From contig NZ_JAGSYA010000004.1 of NCBI RefSeq assembly GCF_025685395.1, positions 1,984,001-2,048,000 on the forward strand: a DNA stretch of 64,000 nt, given 5' to 3'. Below the pieces are notes generated by a model. That model was not told the origin of the DNA. It saw nothing but the letters and a program-made list of their open reading frames with translations, and did not search any database. Each line of letters starts with the position of its first letter. The stretch's first letter is position 1. The stretch is from Terriglobus tenax (lineage in GTDB: Bacteria; Acidobacteriota; Terriglobia; Terriglobales; Acidobacteriaceae). Positions 28,345-36,933 of this stretch are shown here, piece by piece. A program made the translations under genes and the position numbers.

Positions 28345-28516
28345 CCGCCTGGGCTGTAACCCACGCCCTCTATGGCCCGTCTTCGTCCATAGGGGGATTT
28401 TTCGGGGACCTCTGAAAACCTCCTGAGTGGGTGGCAGCGGCTGTTCGTGGGGGACGAGCAGCCCGCCTCCATACAAGCGATAGGTGCCACGACTCTGTTC
28501 GTGGCACCTTTCTTTT
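28345..28516 (+). ncRNA. Candidate structured non-coding RNA or leader ending in a terminator
   Basis: Immediately after the LysR stop the plus strand can fold into several helices. CCCTCTATGG (28366-28375) pairs with CCATAGGGGG (28387-28396), ten pairs with one G-U, 11-base loop. GGCTGTTCGT (28439-28448) pairs with ACGAGCAGCC (28454-28463), ten pairs with one G-U, five-G loop. CCCAC (28360-28364) with GTGGG (28427-28431), and GCTG (28353-28356) with CAGC (28435-28438), enclose the first hairpin. The unit ends in a strong terminator (28482-28516). No reading frame explains it. It resembles either a free small RNA or an aptamer-plus-terminator leader for the gene at 28643. I do not recognise it as 6S, SRP, tmRNA or a known riboswitch. 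Confidence 0.5.
28482..28516 (+). terminator. Intrinsic terminator at end of structured RNA
   Basis: Perfect 11-base stem AGGTGCCACGA / TCGTGGCACCT with a six-base loop, then TTCTTTT on the plus strand. No T-run follows on the minus strand, so it works in the plus direction, for the LysR transcript or for the RNA at 28345. Confidence 0.85.
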
Positions 28517-28642
28517 GCTTCCAAATGACGCCTGGCAATCTGACGGCCATGTAACCATGGCTCACAAAGCCTGCGTCTGTATTGGCGAATCGATATTCAC
28601 TCCCTGCCCTGAAGATCTGCACACGCAGGCGGTAAAGCCGCC

Positions 28643-31600
28643 ATGGCGGAGCTATGGGCGGAATCGAGCCGCGTCTTGCAACAGTTCACTCGCACTGCCT
28701 CTGGTTTGCTGTCCCTGCTTCTTTTTTCATGCGCCGGCCTTGCGCAAACCTCCGTCTCCATTCACGACATCATGACAAACATGCCGAACTCACCTTACCT
28801 GGGCAAGAGCGTCTCGACCTCCGGCATCGTTGTCGGCGTGATGACTACCGGCGGCTTCTACATCTCAGAACCCAGCGGCAACTGGGACAACAGCGTGGCC
28901 ACCGCCGAGGGCATCCCCGTCTTCTATGCGGCCGGAGCCAACCCCGCCTGCGCCGTGGTGGGAAACACCGTGACCGTGGTGGGCATGGTGACCAATACCA
29001 CCGCTCTGACCGCCGCGAATACCCCAGGCACGGGCATTACGCCGACCTCCTGCACGACGACCGCCACCGGCGGAACCATGACGCAGTCCATCTCGGTGAG
29101 CGGCGTGCTGACCAGCTTTGGCGACGCGCTGAAGTACACCGGTATGACGACCTCCGCCACGTTTTACGCCGTTTCGCCCACCGGCGGAACGCTGGATGAG
29201 GCGACCGAAACGGTGACCTCGAACGGCCAGTTCTGGGCGACGCTGAACTCGAACAGTGCTACCAACAACCACCTGTTCCGCGCAACGGGCATCGCGGGCG
29301 ATGAGTATGTACCCACGGGCGCTCCCGGCACGGTGGCGACCTGGGGCGGCAATCCGCAGCGCATTCTGATTGATACGACCACCTTTGGCGGCACGGCAGT
29401 GGATATCACCGTGGGACAGACGATCAGCTGCACTACGGGGGCAAACATTAAGGTGGGTGCGACGGCGGGTATCGGCCTGATTGACTACACGCTGGGCTAT
29501 GCGCGGCTACTCGTCTTCCCCACCAGTGTCTGCACTGTGGGCGGCAGTGTCGCCACCACCACCTCGGCTACGGCGGACTCCACGCACTTCCAGGTGGGCA
29601 CGCTGGATCTGAACCGCTTCTACTCGACCACGGGAGCGACGACCGGGTCCGTAGCTATCAGCGCGGCTGCCTATACGCGCCGCCTGACCAAGGCAGCACT
29701 GGCCATTGTGAACTCACTGGGCACGCCGGACATTCTGAGCGTGCAGGAGGTGCAGGACCAGGCCACGCTGAACGATCTTGCCAACGCGGTGAACACACTG
29801 GCGGGCACCAGCTACCAGGGCTACCTGGGGTTGACTAACGATACGAACAGCCTGAACCCTGGCTTCCTGGTGAATACCTCGCGTATCGATGTGGAGTCTG
29901 TAGCGCAGGTAGGCGCCAGCACCACGTACAGCGGAGGGACGCTGTTTGAGCGGCCTCCACTGATGCTGAAGGCGGGTGTACACCGGGTGGGGAAGAACTA
30001 CCCGGTGACGGTGATCAACGTGCACCTGGCCAGCCGCGACAACATTGGCGACACCACGCTGGGTGCCGATGTTCGCGCTCGCCGCGCAGCGCAGGCCTAT
30101 TTCGTAAGCCAGCTAGTGCAGACCGAGCAGGATGCCGGAGAGAACGTTCTGGTAAACGGCAACTTCAACGCCACGGAGTTCAGCGACGGCTATGTGGATG
30201 TGCTGGGCGTCATCCGAGGATCGCCGGCGGCGGCAACCGCCGTGACGCTGTATCAAGCGACGGCCACGACCGGAGCTTTGCAGAACTTCACCAGGAGCGT
30301 GACCACCCTGCAGCGCTATAACGCGATTACGCGGGGCAACTCGGAGGCGGTGGAGCATATTCTTGCGTCTTCTACCGTGACCGCATCGACCACGGCGCAG
30401 AACTCGCTGGCCAGCTATGAGACCAGCGTGGTGCAGCCGCACTTCTCCGCGGACTTCGCGGCGGCGAACGCCAACAGCTCCTCCACCGCCGCCGGATTGA
30501 CGGCCAACGATGGCCAGGTGGTCAGCTTCCTGATTCCCGCCGTGCCGACCTCGGCTACGGTCTCTGCCAGCTCACTGAGCTTTGGCGATGTGTATGTTGG
30601 CGGCTCGAAGTCGCTCTCGGTGACGGTACAGAACACCTCGGGCTTTACCTCGACGGTGAACGTAAGCAACATCGCCATCAGCGGCACCAATGCGGGCGAT
30701 TACACGCAGACTTCTGACTGCCTGTCGCTGGCGGACCAGGCGACCTGCACCGTGACCGTCACCTTTGCACCGACGGCGATCGGCACGCGCGCGGCCACCC
30801 TGACCATCACGACCGATGCAACCACGGGATCGGCGATGACAGTATCGCTGACCGGCAATGGACTGCCCACCACGGCAACGCTGTCACCCACCAGCGCCAG
30901 CTATGGCAACGTGGTGCTGAACTCGACCAGCACGGCGCAGACCTTTACCTGGACCAACACCAGCACGATTGCGCTGAAGGTAAGCTCCGCAACGGTGAGC
31001 AGCGGCTGGACCATTGCCGCGAACAATTGCGGCACGGTGGCCGCCTCATCAAGCTGCACGGTGCTGGTGGCTTTTGCACCGGCGGCGCTGGGAACACAGA
31101 CCGGGACGCTGACCCTTACCTCCACCAGCAGCGTGAATGGCACGTTGACCGCATCCCTGACCGGTCGCGGCGTGGCAGACGTGGAAGCTTCCCCGACCTC
31201 ACTCAGCTTTGGCAACGTGGATCTTGGTCTTCGCTCCGCGGCGCAGGCAGTGACCATCACCAACTACACCAACGCGGCCATCGCGCTAACTTCCCTCTCG
31301 ATTACAGGCGACTACGCCTACACCACCACCTGCGGCGGCACGCTGGCGGGGCTTGCCAGCTGCACGGCGACCATCACATTTACGCCGACCACCACCGGTA
31401 CACGCACCGGCACGTTGACCATCAATACCAACGACACCAAGGTGCCGGTGGTAACGGTTGCGCTGACCGGCAACGGCGTGGACTTCTCCATCGCCTTGAA
31501 CCCCGCATCGGGCAACACGATTGCGGGCTACTCGCTGGCTTCCACGGTGACGTTGACGCCGATCGGCGGATTCAACGGGACGGTGAACCTGAGCTGCTCC

Positions 31601-31987
31601 ACCACGGCAGGCGGCACGAAGTGCGGCTTCGCCAGCAGCTCACCCACCTTCTCGGCGGTAACGACGGATGCGTTGACCATCACCACAACCTCGCAGTACC
31701 AGGTCATTGGTTATACCGGCGGCTTTGGTGGGTGGATGGCTGTCTTCGCAGCAGCAGGAGGAGCACTGCTGTGGTTTGCCCGCAGGCGTGTGCAGGGCAT
31801 GATGCGGCTGGCCGCTCTCTGTGCATTGGCACTGGCCGTCCTGCTGCCGCTGGGCGGTTGCAGCGGTAAGCTGCCGGGCAGGAACACCGACCCCACCTAT
31901 CCCGGCACGTACACCATCACCGTGTCCGCCACGGACGGGACCCTGACGCGGTCTGCCACGTACACCATGACCGTTACCGCCAAGTAG
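28643..31987 (+). CDS. Secreted protein with degenerate endonuclease/phosphatase domain and Ig-like repeats
   Basis: 1114 residues. A signal peptide lies near residues 18-35 (GLLSLLLFSCAGLAQ). About 35-320 is OB/beta-rich. About 345-630 resembles the endonuclease/exonuclease/phosphatase fold: DILSVQEVQ (Glu369) and VINVHLAS (His461) are kept, but the GDFN motif reads GNFN (506-509) and the final SDH reads AND-G near 620, so catalysis is doubtful. Three choice-of-anchor-D/ASPM-like Ig domains follow (about 635-960, e.g. SFGDVYVGGSKSLSVTVQNTS). Near the C-terminus a hydrophobic helix, an Arg stretch (FARRRVQGMM), another helix and LLPLGGCSG are followed by a short beta module. An extracellular or surface role is likely. 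The start is weakly supported; TTG at 28676 is an alternative. Confidence 0.72.
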   Translation: MAELWAESSRVLQQFTRTASGLLSLLLFSCAGLAQTSVSIHDIMTNMPNSPYLGKSVSTSGIVVGVMTTGGFYISEPSGNWDNSVATAEGIPVFYAAGANPACAVVGNTVTVVGMVTNTTALTAANTPGTGITPTSCTTTATGGTMTQSISVSGVLTSFGDALKYTGMTTSATFYAVSPTGGTLDEATETVTSNGQFWATLNSNSATNNHLFRATGIAGDEYVPTGAPGTVATWGGNPQRILIDTTTFGGTAVDITVGQTISCTTGANIKVGATAGIGLIDYTLGYARLLVFPTSVCTVGGSVATTTSATADSTHFQVGTLDLNRFYSTTGATTGSVAISAAAYTRRLTKAALAIVNSLGTPDILSVQEVQDQATLNDLANAVNTLAGTSYQGYLGLTNDTNSLNPGFLVNTSRIDVESVAQVGASTTYSGGTLFERPPLMLKAGVHRVGKNYPVTVINVHLASRDNIGDTTLGADVRARRAAQAYFVSQLVQTEQDAGENVLVNGNFNATEFSDGYVDVLGVIRGSPAAATAVTLYQATATTGALQNFTRSVTTLQRYNAITRGNSEAVEHILASSTVTASTTAQNSLASYETSVVQPHFSADFAAANANSSSTAAGLTANDGQVVSFLIPAVPTSATVSASSLSFGDVYVGGSKSLSVTVQNTSGFTSTVNVSNIAISGTNAGDYTQTSDCLSLADQATCTVTVTFAPTAIGTRAATLTITTDATTGSAMTVSLTGNGLPTTATLSPTSASYGNVVLNSTSTAQTFTWTNTSTIALKVSSATVSSGWTIAANNCGTVAASSSCTVLVAFAPAALGTQTGTLTLTSTSSVNGTLTASLTGRGVADVEASPTSLSFGNVDLGLRSAAQAVTITNYTNAAIALTSLSITGDYAYTTTCGGTLAGLASCTATITFTPTTTGTRTGTLTINTNDTKVPVVTVALTGNGVDFSIALNPASGNTIAGYSLASTVTLTPIGGFNGTVNLSCSTTAGGTKCGFASSSPTFSAVTTDALTITTTSQYQVIGYTGGFGGWMAVFAAAGGALLWFARRRVQGMMRLAALCALALAVLLPLGGCSGKLPGRNTDPTYPGTYTITVSATDGTLTRSATYTMTVTAK

Positions 31988-32010
31988 CTGCAATACAAGG
32001 TTTTGCGCTC

Positions 32011-32050
32011 GCGGGGCAGCCCGACACTCCAGGCTGCTCCGCATTTTTTT
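32011..32050 (+). terminator. Strong intrinsic terminator
   Basis: GCGGGGCAGCC (32011-32021) pairs with GGCTGCTCCGC (32032-32042), 11 pairs with one G-U, followed by ATTTTTTTG. It ends transcription of the preceding gene and directly abuts the promoter of the cys operon. Confidence 0.88.
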
Positions 32051-32052
32051 GC

Positions 32053-32058
32053 TAGAAT
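32053..32058 (+). promoter_or_regulatory. Candidate -10 element of the cys operon
   Basis: TAGAAT, one mismatch from TATAAT, preceded by GC (GCTAGAAT). It ends seven bases before the ATG of the Cys-rich leader, where transcription would start. No convincing -35 box: that region overlaps the terminator stem. Confidence 0.5.
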
Positions 32059-32065
32059 CAAGAGA

Positions 32066-32107
32066 ATGCGCCGCGTCTTTACAGACCGCTGTTGTTGTCT
32101 TCTCTAA
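32066..32107 (+). CDS. Leader peptide with three consecutive cysteine codons
   Basis: A 13-codon frame, MRRVFTDRCCCLL, then TAA, 63 bases before cysD. Codons 9-11 are TGT-TGT-TGT. Given the -10 box at 32053-32058, the ATG would lie at or next to the transcription start, so the mRNA would be leaderless for this peptide. In mycobacteria, leaderless short frames with runs of Cys codons are known to act as cysteine-responsive attenuators in front of sulfur genes. Here the downstream operon is cysD-cysN-cysH, so the same logic is plausible: slow decoding of the Cys codons under cysteine shortage would favour expression. The 63-base spacer (32108-32170) shows no clear terminator or anti-Shine-Dalgarno helix, so the mechanism is open. 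Confidence 0.65.
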   Translation: MRRVFTDRCCCLL

Positions 32108-32170
32108 GCGCCCTTCCCGCGCCCGCGCATTGTTCTTCCCTATTTACATATCTGGATTCACCCGGAGCCT

Positions 32171-33124
32171 ATGAGTACCCTTCTTCCCACTGACGCCGCA
32201 TCGTCCGTTGCCGAGCTGCTGACGCCGCGCAAGATGGACCACCTTCGCGCGCTGGAGGCTGAGAGCATCTTCATTCTGCGCGAGGCGGTGGCCGAGTTTG
32301 CCCGCCCCGTCATGCTCTACTCCATCGGCAAGGATTCGAGCGTCATGCTGCGCCTGGCGCAGAAAGCCTTCTACCCCGGCAAGTTCCCTTTCCCGCTGCT
32401 GCACATTGACACCAGCTACAAGTTTCCGGAGATGATCAGCTTTCGCGATAACTACGCCAAGGAGATTGGCGCGGACCTGATTGTGCACCGCAACGAGAAG
32501 GCCATTGCCGACGGCGCGAACCCGCTCGACCTGGGAACGCAGAACTGCTGCGGCCTGCTGAAGACACGCTCTCTGCTGGATGCCCTGGAAGAGGGCGGCT
32601 ACGACGCTGCCTTTGGCGGCGCTCGCCGTGATGAAGAGAAGAGCCGGGCGAAGGAACGCGTGTACAGCTTCCGCGACGGCAACGGACAGTGGGACCCCAA
32701 GAACCAGCGGCCGGAGCTGTGGCAGACCTATAATTCCCGCCTGAAGAAGGGTGAGAGCATCCGCGTGTTTCCGTTGTCGAACTGGACGGAACTCGATATC
32801 TGGCTCTACCTGTACGCCGAGCAGATTCCTATTGTGCCGCTGTACTTTGCACGCGAGCGCGAAGCGGTGATCCGCAGCGGGCAGATCACGCTGACCTATC
32901 CGAACACGCGTCTGCTGCCGGGCGAAAAGATTGAGCCGGTGATGTGCCGGATGCGCAGCCTGGGCTGCATGCCCTGCACGGGCGCGATCCGCAGCGAGGC
33001 AGACACGATTGAAAAGATCATAGCGGAACTGATCAGCTTCCGCAGGTCAGAGCGTGAGAACCGCGCGATTGACCACGACGAAGAGGGATCGATGGAAACC
33101 AAGAAGCGGGAGGGCTACTTCTAA
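32171..33124 (+). CDS. cysD: Sulfate adenylyltransferase subunit 2
   Basis: Catalytic subunit making adenosine 5'-phosphosulfate (APS) from sulfate and ATP with CysN. The PP-loop is [13 protein letters not shown] (about residues 57-69). [43 protein letters not shown] and [14 protein letters not shown] are all standard for CysD. Length 317, as usual. GGAG lies five bases before the ATG. It is the first gene of a tight operon: its TAA is followed at once by the ATG of cysN. Expression is probably under control of the Cys-rich leader at 32066. Confidence 0.96.
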   Translation: MSTLLPTDAASSVAELLTPRKMDHLRALEAESIFILREAVAEFARPVMLYSIGKDSSVMLRLAQKAFYPGKFPFPLLHIDTSYKFPEMISFRDNYAKEIGADLIVHRNEKAIADGANPLDLGTQNCCGLLKTRSLLDALEEGGYDAAFGGARRDEEKSRAKERVYSFRDGNGQWDPKNQRPELWQTYNSRLKKGESIRVFPLSNWTELDIWLYLYAEQIPIVPLYFAREREAVIRSGQITLTYPNTRLLPGEKIEPVMCRMRSLGCMPCTGAIRSEADTIEKIIAELISFRRSERENRAIDHDEEGSMETKKREGYF

Positions 33125-34708
33125 ATGGCAACGACCGCCGTAAATACCCCCAACGACTTCCGCGAGTTTCTGGACGCGCACCTGGATCGCGACCTGCTGC
33201 GCTTTACCACCGCCGGATCCGTGGACGATGGCAAGAGCACACTGATTGGCCGCCTGCTGCATGACACAAAGAGCGTGTACGAGGACCAGCTCGCATCCGT
33301 TGCGAAGAGCCGTGTGAACCGCGCCGGCAATGGCCGCGTGGACTTGTCCCTGCTGACCGACGGCCTGCGTGCCGAGCGCGAGCAGGGCATCACGATTGAT
33401 GTGGCGTATCGTTACTTCGCGACCTCGAAGCGCAAGTTCATCATTGCCGACACGCCGGGCCACGAGCAGTACACGCGCAACATGGCTACCGGAGCCTCGA
33501 CCGCCGATGTCGCGATTGTGCTGGTCGACGGATCGAAGGGCATTCTGCCGCAGTCGCGCCGCCATTCGTTCATCGCATCGCTGCTGGGCATTCCGCATGT
33601 GGTCGCCGCCGTGAACAAGATGGACCTTGTTGGCTACGACGAGGCGAAGTTCCGCACCATTGAGACCGACTTCCGCGCCCTGGCCAGGCGCCTTGGCCTG
33701 CGCAATGTGGAGATCATCCCGGTCTCCGCGCTGGAAGGCGATAACGTCGTTAGCCCCTCTACCAACATGGCCTGGTACGGCGGCCCCACGCTGCTGGATT
33801 ACCTGGAGACGGTGCCGTTGCGCGAGCATGTGGCCAACCAGCCGTTGCGCTTCCCGGTACAGCTTGTCGTGCGCCCCGACCGTACCTTCCGTGGCTTTGC
33901 CGGACAGGTGGCCAGCGGCGTGGTGCGCGAAGGTCAGCATGTTGTGGCGCTGCCCAGCGGACGCCGCACGCAGGTGAAACGCATTGTGACCTGGGACGGC
34001 GACCTGAAGGCCGCGGGTCCGGGCGAAAGCATCACGCTGGAGCTGGCCGACGAGATTGACCTGAGCCGCGGCGAGATGCTGATCTCGCCCGATGCGCAGG
34101 CCAACTCCGTGCCCACCGTCAGCAATGCCTTTGGAGCGAAGGTGGTGTGGATGCACGAGGAGCCGCTGGAGGTGGGTAAGACCTACCTGCTGAAGCAGAC
34201 CTCGCGCGTGGTGCGCGCCGAAGTAAAGCGCATTCCCTACCGCGTCGACGTGAACACCTTTGAGCATCTGGATGCGGCTGAACTGAAGATGAACGACATT
34301 GCGGAGGTTGAGTTTGAGACCAACCTGCCGCTGTTCTTCGATACCTATCGCGACAACCGCGTAACGGGCGCAGCGATCCTGATCGATCCGCTGAGCAACG
34401 CGACGGTGGGCGCGCTGATGATCGACCGTGCTGTTGAAGCCGCGAAGAAGGCCGAGCTTCCGAAGCTGATCGCCGTAAAGGACACCACCGTTGCCACGCG
34501 CCTGCGCGAACTGCTGGCCGCTGCCGGACATCGCGCCGTCGTGCTGCAGGGCTTTACCGCTGCCGAGGTTCCCGTGGCGGTCCGCGCCCTGCAGCTTGCC
34601 GGAGTCATTGCGATTGTTGCCGGAGACGCGGAGGGCGCAGTCTCCATCACCGCTACCGACGATGCCGCGCTGACCGCGGCCCTGGTGGAGATGGGAGTGA
34701 CCGTATGA
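33125..34708 (+). CDS. cysN: Sulfate adenylyltransferase subunit 1 (GTPase), with C-terminal extension
   Basis: EF-Tu-like GTPase that drives APS synthesis by CysD. G1 is GSVDDGKST (residues 31-39), G3 DTPGHEQY, G4 NKMD, then two beta-barrel domains. Members without a fused kinase have about 430-475 residues; this one has 527. The extra 95 residues (from about 433) read like a shrunken APS-kinase domain: VATRLRELLAAAGHRAVVLQG and RALQLAGVIAIVAG mimic the helix-strand rhythm of CysC, but the P-loop GxxxxGKS/T is missing. A dead CysC remnant is my inference. It starts directly after the cysD stop and overlaps cysH by four bases (ATGA). Confidence 0.94.
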   Translation: MATTAVNTPNDFREFLDAHLDRDLLRFTTAGSVDDGKSTLIGRLLHDTKSVYEDQLASVAKSRVNRAGNGRVDLSLLTDGLRAEREQGITIDVAYRYFATSKRKFIIADTPGHEQYTRNMATGASTADVAIVLVDGSKGILPQSRRHSFIASLLGIPHVVAAVNKMDLVGYDEAKFRTIETDFRALARRLGLRNVEIIPVSALEGDNVVSPSTNMAWYGGPTLLDYLETVPLREHVANQPLRFPVQLVVRPDRTFRGFAGQVASGVVREGQHVVALPSGRRTQVKRIVTWDGDLKAAGPGESITLELADEIDLSRGEMLISPDAQANSVPTVSNAFGAKVVWMHEEPLEVGKTYLLKQTSRVVRAEVKRIPYRVDVNTFEHLDAAELKMNDIAEVEFETNLPLFFDTYRDNRVTGAAILIDPLSNATVGALMIDRAVEAAKKAELPKLIAVKDTTVATRLRELLAAAGHRAVVLQGFTAAEVPVAVRALQLAGVIAIVAGDAEGAVSITATDDAALTAALVEMGVTV

Positions 34709-35400
34709 GCGTTGCTACGCCTGTCGAGTACGAATCGCTGAACGCCGAGCAACTGGCCGCGCAGATCTTTGCCGAGTTCACCGGCGTGCCCGCGTGCTTT
34801 ACCTGCAGCTTCCAGACGGAAGACATGGTGGTTCTCGACATCCTGCGCAAACAGCAGCCGGAGATCCCCGTCATCTTTCTGGAGACCGGCTACCACTTTG
34901 CCGAGACGTATGAGTACCGCGACCGCATGGTGCGCGAGTGGAAGCTGAACCTGATCAATGCCCTGCCCGAGGACACGAAGGCCGAGCATGAATCGAAGCG
35001 CGGCCTGCTCTACATCGTGAACCCGACCGAGTGCTGCAACCTGCGCAAGGTGGGTCCGCTGATGAAGTCGCTGGAGCCATACGGCGTGTGGTTCACCGGC
35101 CTGCGCCGTGAGCAGTCGCCCACGCGCGCCAACCTGAAGAAGGTGGAAGACCACCGCACACCCAACGGCCACGAGCTGAAGAAGATCTCGCTGCTGGCCG
35201 ACTGGACCTGGGACCAGGTGACCGCGTACGCGAAGCAGCACGCCATTCCCGAGCTGCCGCTGTATGCGAAGGGATATACGTCGATTGGCTGCGAGCCGTG
35301 CACGGCTATCTCCACCGACCCGAACAACGCCCGCGCCGGACGCTGGGGCGGCAAGAAGCTGGAGTGCGGCATTCACACGTTCAGTGAGAAGACAGAGTAG
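34705..35400 (+). CDS. cysH: Adenylyl-sulfate reductase (assimilatory, iron-sulfur type)
   Basis: Reduces APS to sulfite with thioredoxin. Beyond the catalytic ECGIH (Cys221), it has the Cys-Cys pair at 110-111 (NPTECCNL) and CxxC at 196-199 (IGCEPC), together binding a [4Fe-4S] cluster, which marks APS rather than PAPS reductases. Other motifs: SFQTEDMVVLDI, ETGYHFAETYEYRD, GLRREQSPTR. Length 231 is normal. Its ATG overlaps the cysN stop by four bases, so translation is coupled. Direct use of APS explains why no separate cysC is present. A strong terminator follows at 35418. Sulfite reductase genes are not in the window. Confidence 0.95.
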   Translation: MSVATPVEYESLNAEQLAAQIFAEFTGVPACFTCSFQTEDMVVLDILRKQQPEIPVIFLETGYHFAETYEYRDRMVREWKLNLINALPEDTKAEHESKRGLLYIVNPTECCNLRKVGPLMKSLEPYGVWFTGLRREQSPTRANLKKVEDHRTPNGHELKKISLLADWTWDQVTAYAKQHAIPELPLYAKGYTSIGCEPCTAISTDPNNARAGRWGGKKLECGIHTFSEKTE

Positions 35401-35417
35401 CCGCGGTTGATTGCATG

Positions 35418-35447
35418 AAATGAGGGAGCCTTTCGGCTCCCTCATTT
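35418..35447. terminator. Bidirectional intrinsic terminator
   Basis: Perfect 13-base stem AAATGAGGGAGCC / GGCTCCCTCATTT with a TTTC loop, then GTTTGTT. It lies between the convergent cysH and tldD genes. Confidence 0.88.
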
Positions 35448-35463
35448 GTTTGTTCTGGAAAGC

Positions 35464-36897
35464 TTAGTTCGTTCCGCCGACGGTCATCTTGTCCAGCTTG
35501 ACGGTTGGCATGCCGACGCCCACCGGGACGCTCTGCCCGCTCTTACCGCAGGTGCCGATGCCCTCATCCAGAGCCAGATCGTTGCCCACCATCGACACAT
35601 ACTTCAGCGCCTCCGGTCCGTTGCCGATCAGGGTTGCGCCCTTCACCGGGGCCGTCACCTTACCGTCTTCAATCAGGTAAGCCTCGCTGGCACTGAAGAC
35701 GAACTTGCCGTTCGTGATGTCCACCTGGCCGCCGCCGAAGTTCACCGCGTACAGCCCGCGCTTCACGCTCTTGATGATGTCCTCGGGCTGGTCCTCGCCC
35801 GCGAGCATATAGGTGTTGGTCATGCGCGGCATGGTGATGTGCTGGTAGCTCTCGCGCCGCCCGCTGCCGGTCGACGGTATGCCCATCAGCCGCGCGGACA
35901 GCTTGTCCGACAGATACCCGCGCAGGATGCCGTTTTCAATCAGCACATTCTCGCGCGTCGGGGTGCCTTCGTCGTCCACGTTCAGGCTGCCGCGGCGGTT
36001 GGGCATGATGCCGTTGTCCACCACCGTCACCTTGCTGCTGGCCACCTGCTGGCCAATCAACCCGGCAAAGGCCGAGGTCTTCTTGCGGTTGAAGTCCGCC
36101 TCCAGGCCGTGGCCTACCGCCTCGTGAAGCAGAACGCCGGGCCAGCCGGGGCCCAGCACCACGGGCATCTCGCCTGCCGGGGCGGCAATGGCGCCAAGCT
36201 GCAGAATGGCGGTACGCGCCGCCTCGCGGGCAAAGTGCTCGGGGCTCTTCGCGCCTTCAAAGAAGTCCAGCGTCACGCGGCCGCCGCCACCGCTGGTGCC
36301 GCGCGCGGTATTGGTCGCGTCCTTGGCGATGACGAAGACGTTGAAGCGGGCCAGCGGCTGGGTATCACTGGCAAAGGTGCCGTCGCTGGCGGCTACAAGG
36401 ATGCGGCGCAGCTCGTCGTTGTACCCGGCGCGCACCTGCGTAATGCGGTTGTCGAAGGCACGCGCGGCACGGTCAGCACGCAGAATCAGTTCGAGCTTCT
36501 GCGCAATCTCCGCATCGGTGCTGGCGCCGGCCACGGGATACAGCTCTGGCGTATGAGGCGAGGTAAAGCCCTGCACCTGCTGCTTCGCCGGACCGGAGGC
36601 GATCAGCGCGGCGGTACGGGCCGCGCGCAGAAGCTTCTCCGGGGAAAGATCGTCGGTGTACGCAAAGCCGGTGCGCTCGCCCGAGAGGACGCGGATGCCG
36701 CAGCCCACGCTGATGCCCTGGCTGGCGGACTTCACCAGCGACTCATCCACACCGATGGAGGTAGTCGTCACCGACTCAAAGTAGAGATCGGCATAGTCGC
36801 CGCCGGCAGAAAGCGCCTCCCCCAGACAGCGCTCCATGGTGCGCTCGGAGACGCCGAGGACGTCAATGAAATACCGCTTGTGGTCGGTGTGGGTCAT
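35464..36897 (-). CDS. tldD: TldD metalloprotease
   Basis: Zinc protease subunit that with TldE/PmbA trims peptides such as microcin precursors and degrades unfolded peptides. The active-site HEAVGHGLEADF (His258, Glu259, His263) is intact, as are the flanking PGWPGVLLHEA and the GxG-rich barrel sequences (TSTGSGRRESYQ). Length 477 is typical. The partner TldE is encoded 24 kb away at 59529-60923 rather than adjacent. The ATG at 36897 gives MTHTDHKRYF. Confidence 0.94.
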   Translation of the reverse strand: MTHTDHKRYFIDVLGVSERTMERCLGEALSAGGDYADLYFESVTTTSIGVDESLVKSASQGISVGCGIRVLSGERTGFAYTDDLSPEKLLRAARTAALIASGPAKQQVQGFTSPHTPELYPVAGASTDAEIAQKLELILRADRAARAFDNRITQVRAGYNDELRRILVAASDGTFASDTQPLARFNVFVIAKDATNTARGTSGGGGRVTLDFFEGAKSPEHFAREAARTAILQLGAIAAPAGEMPVVLGPGWPGVLLHEAVGHGLEADFNRKKTSAFAGLIGQQVASSKVTVVDNGIMPNRRGSLNVDDEGTPTRENVLIENGILRGYLSDKLSARLMGIPSTGSGRRESYQHITMPRMTNTYMLAGEDQPEDIIKSVKRGLYAVNFGGGQVDITNGKFVFSASEAYLIEDGKVTAPVKGATLIGNGPEALKYVSMVGNDLALDEGIGTCGKSGQSVPVGVGMPTVKLDKMTVGGTN

Positions 36898-36933
36898 GTG
36901 GTGATTCTAGTCGTTTCGCCTGCCCTCAGCCTG

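Noticed and set aside
28561-28680. Possible cyclic-di-GMP riboswitch just before the gene at 28643
   Set aside because: ACGCA and AAAGCC occur near each other, but the required order and the GGGCAAACC element are missing, and the region overlaps the start codon.
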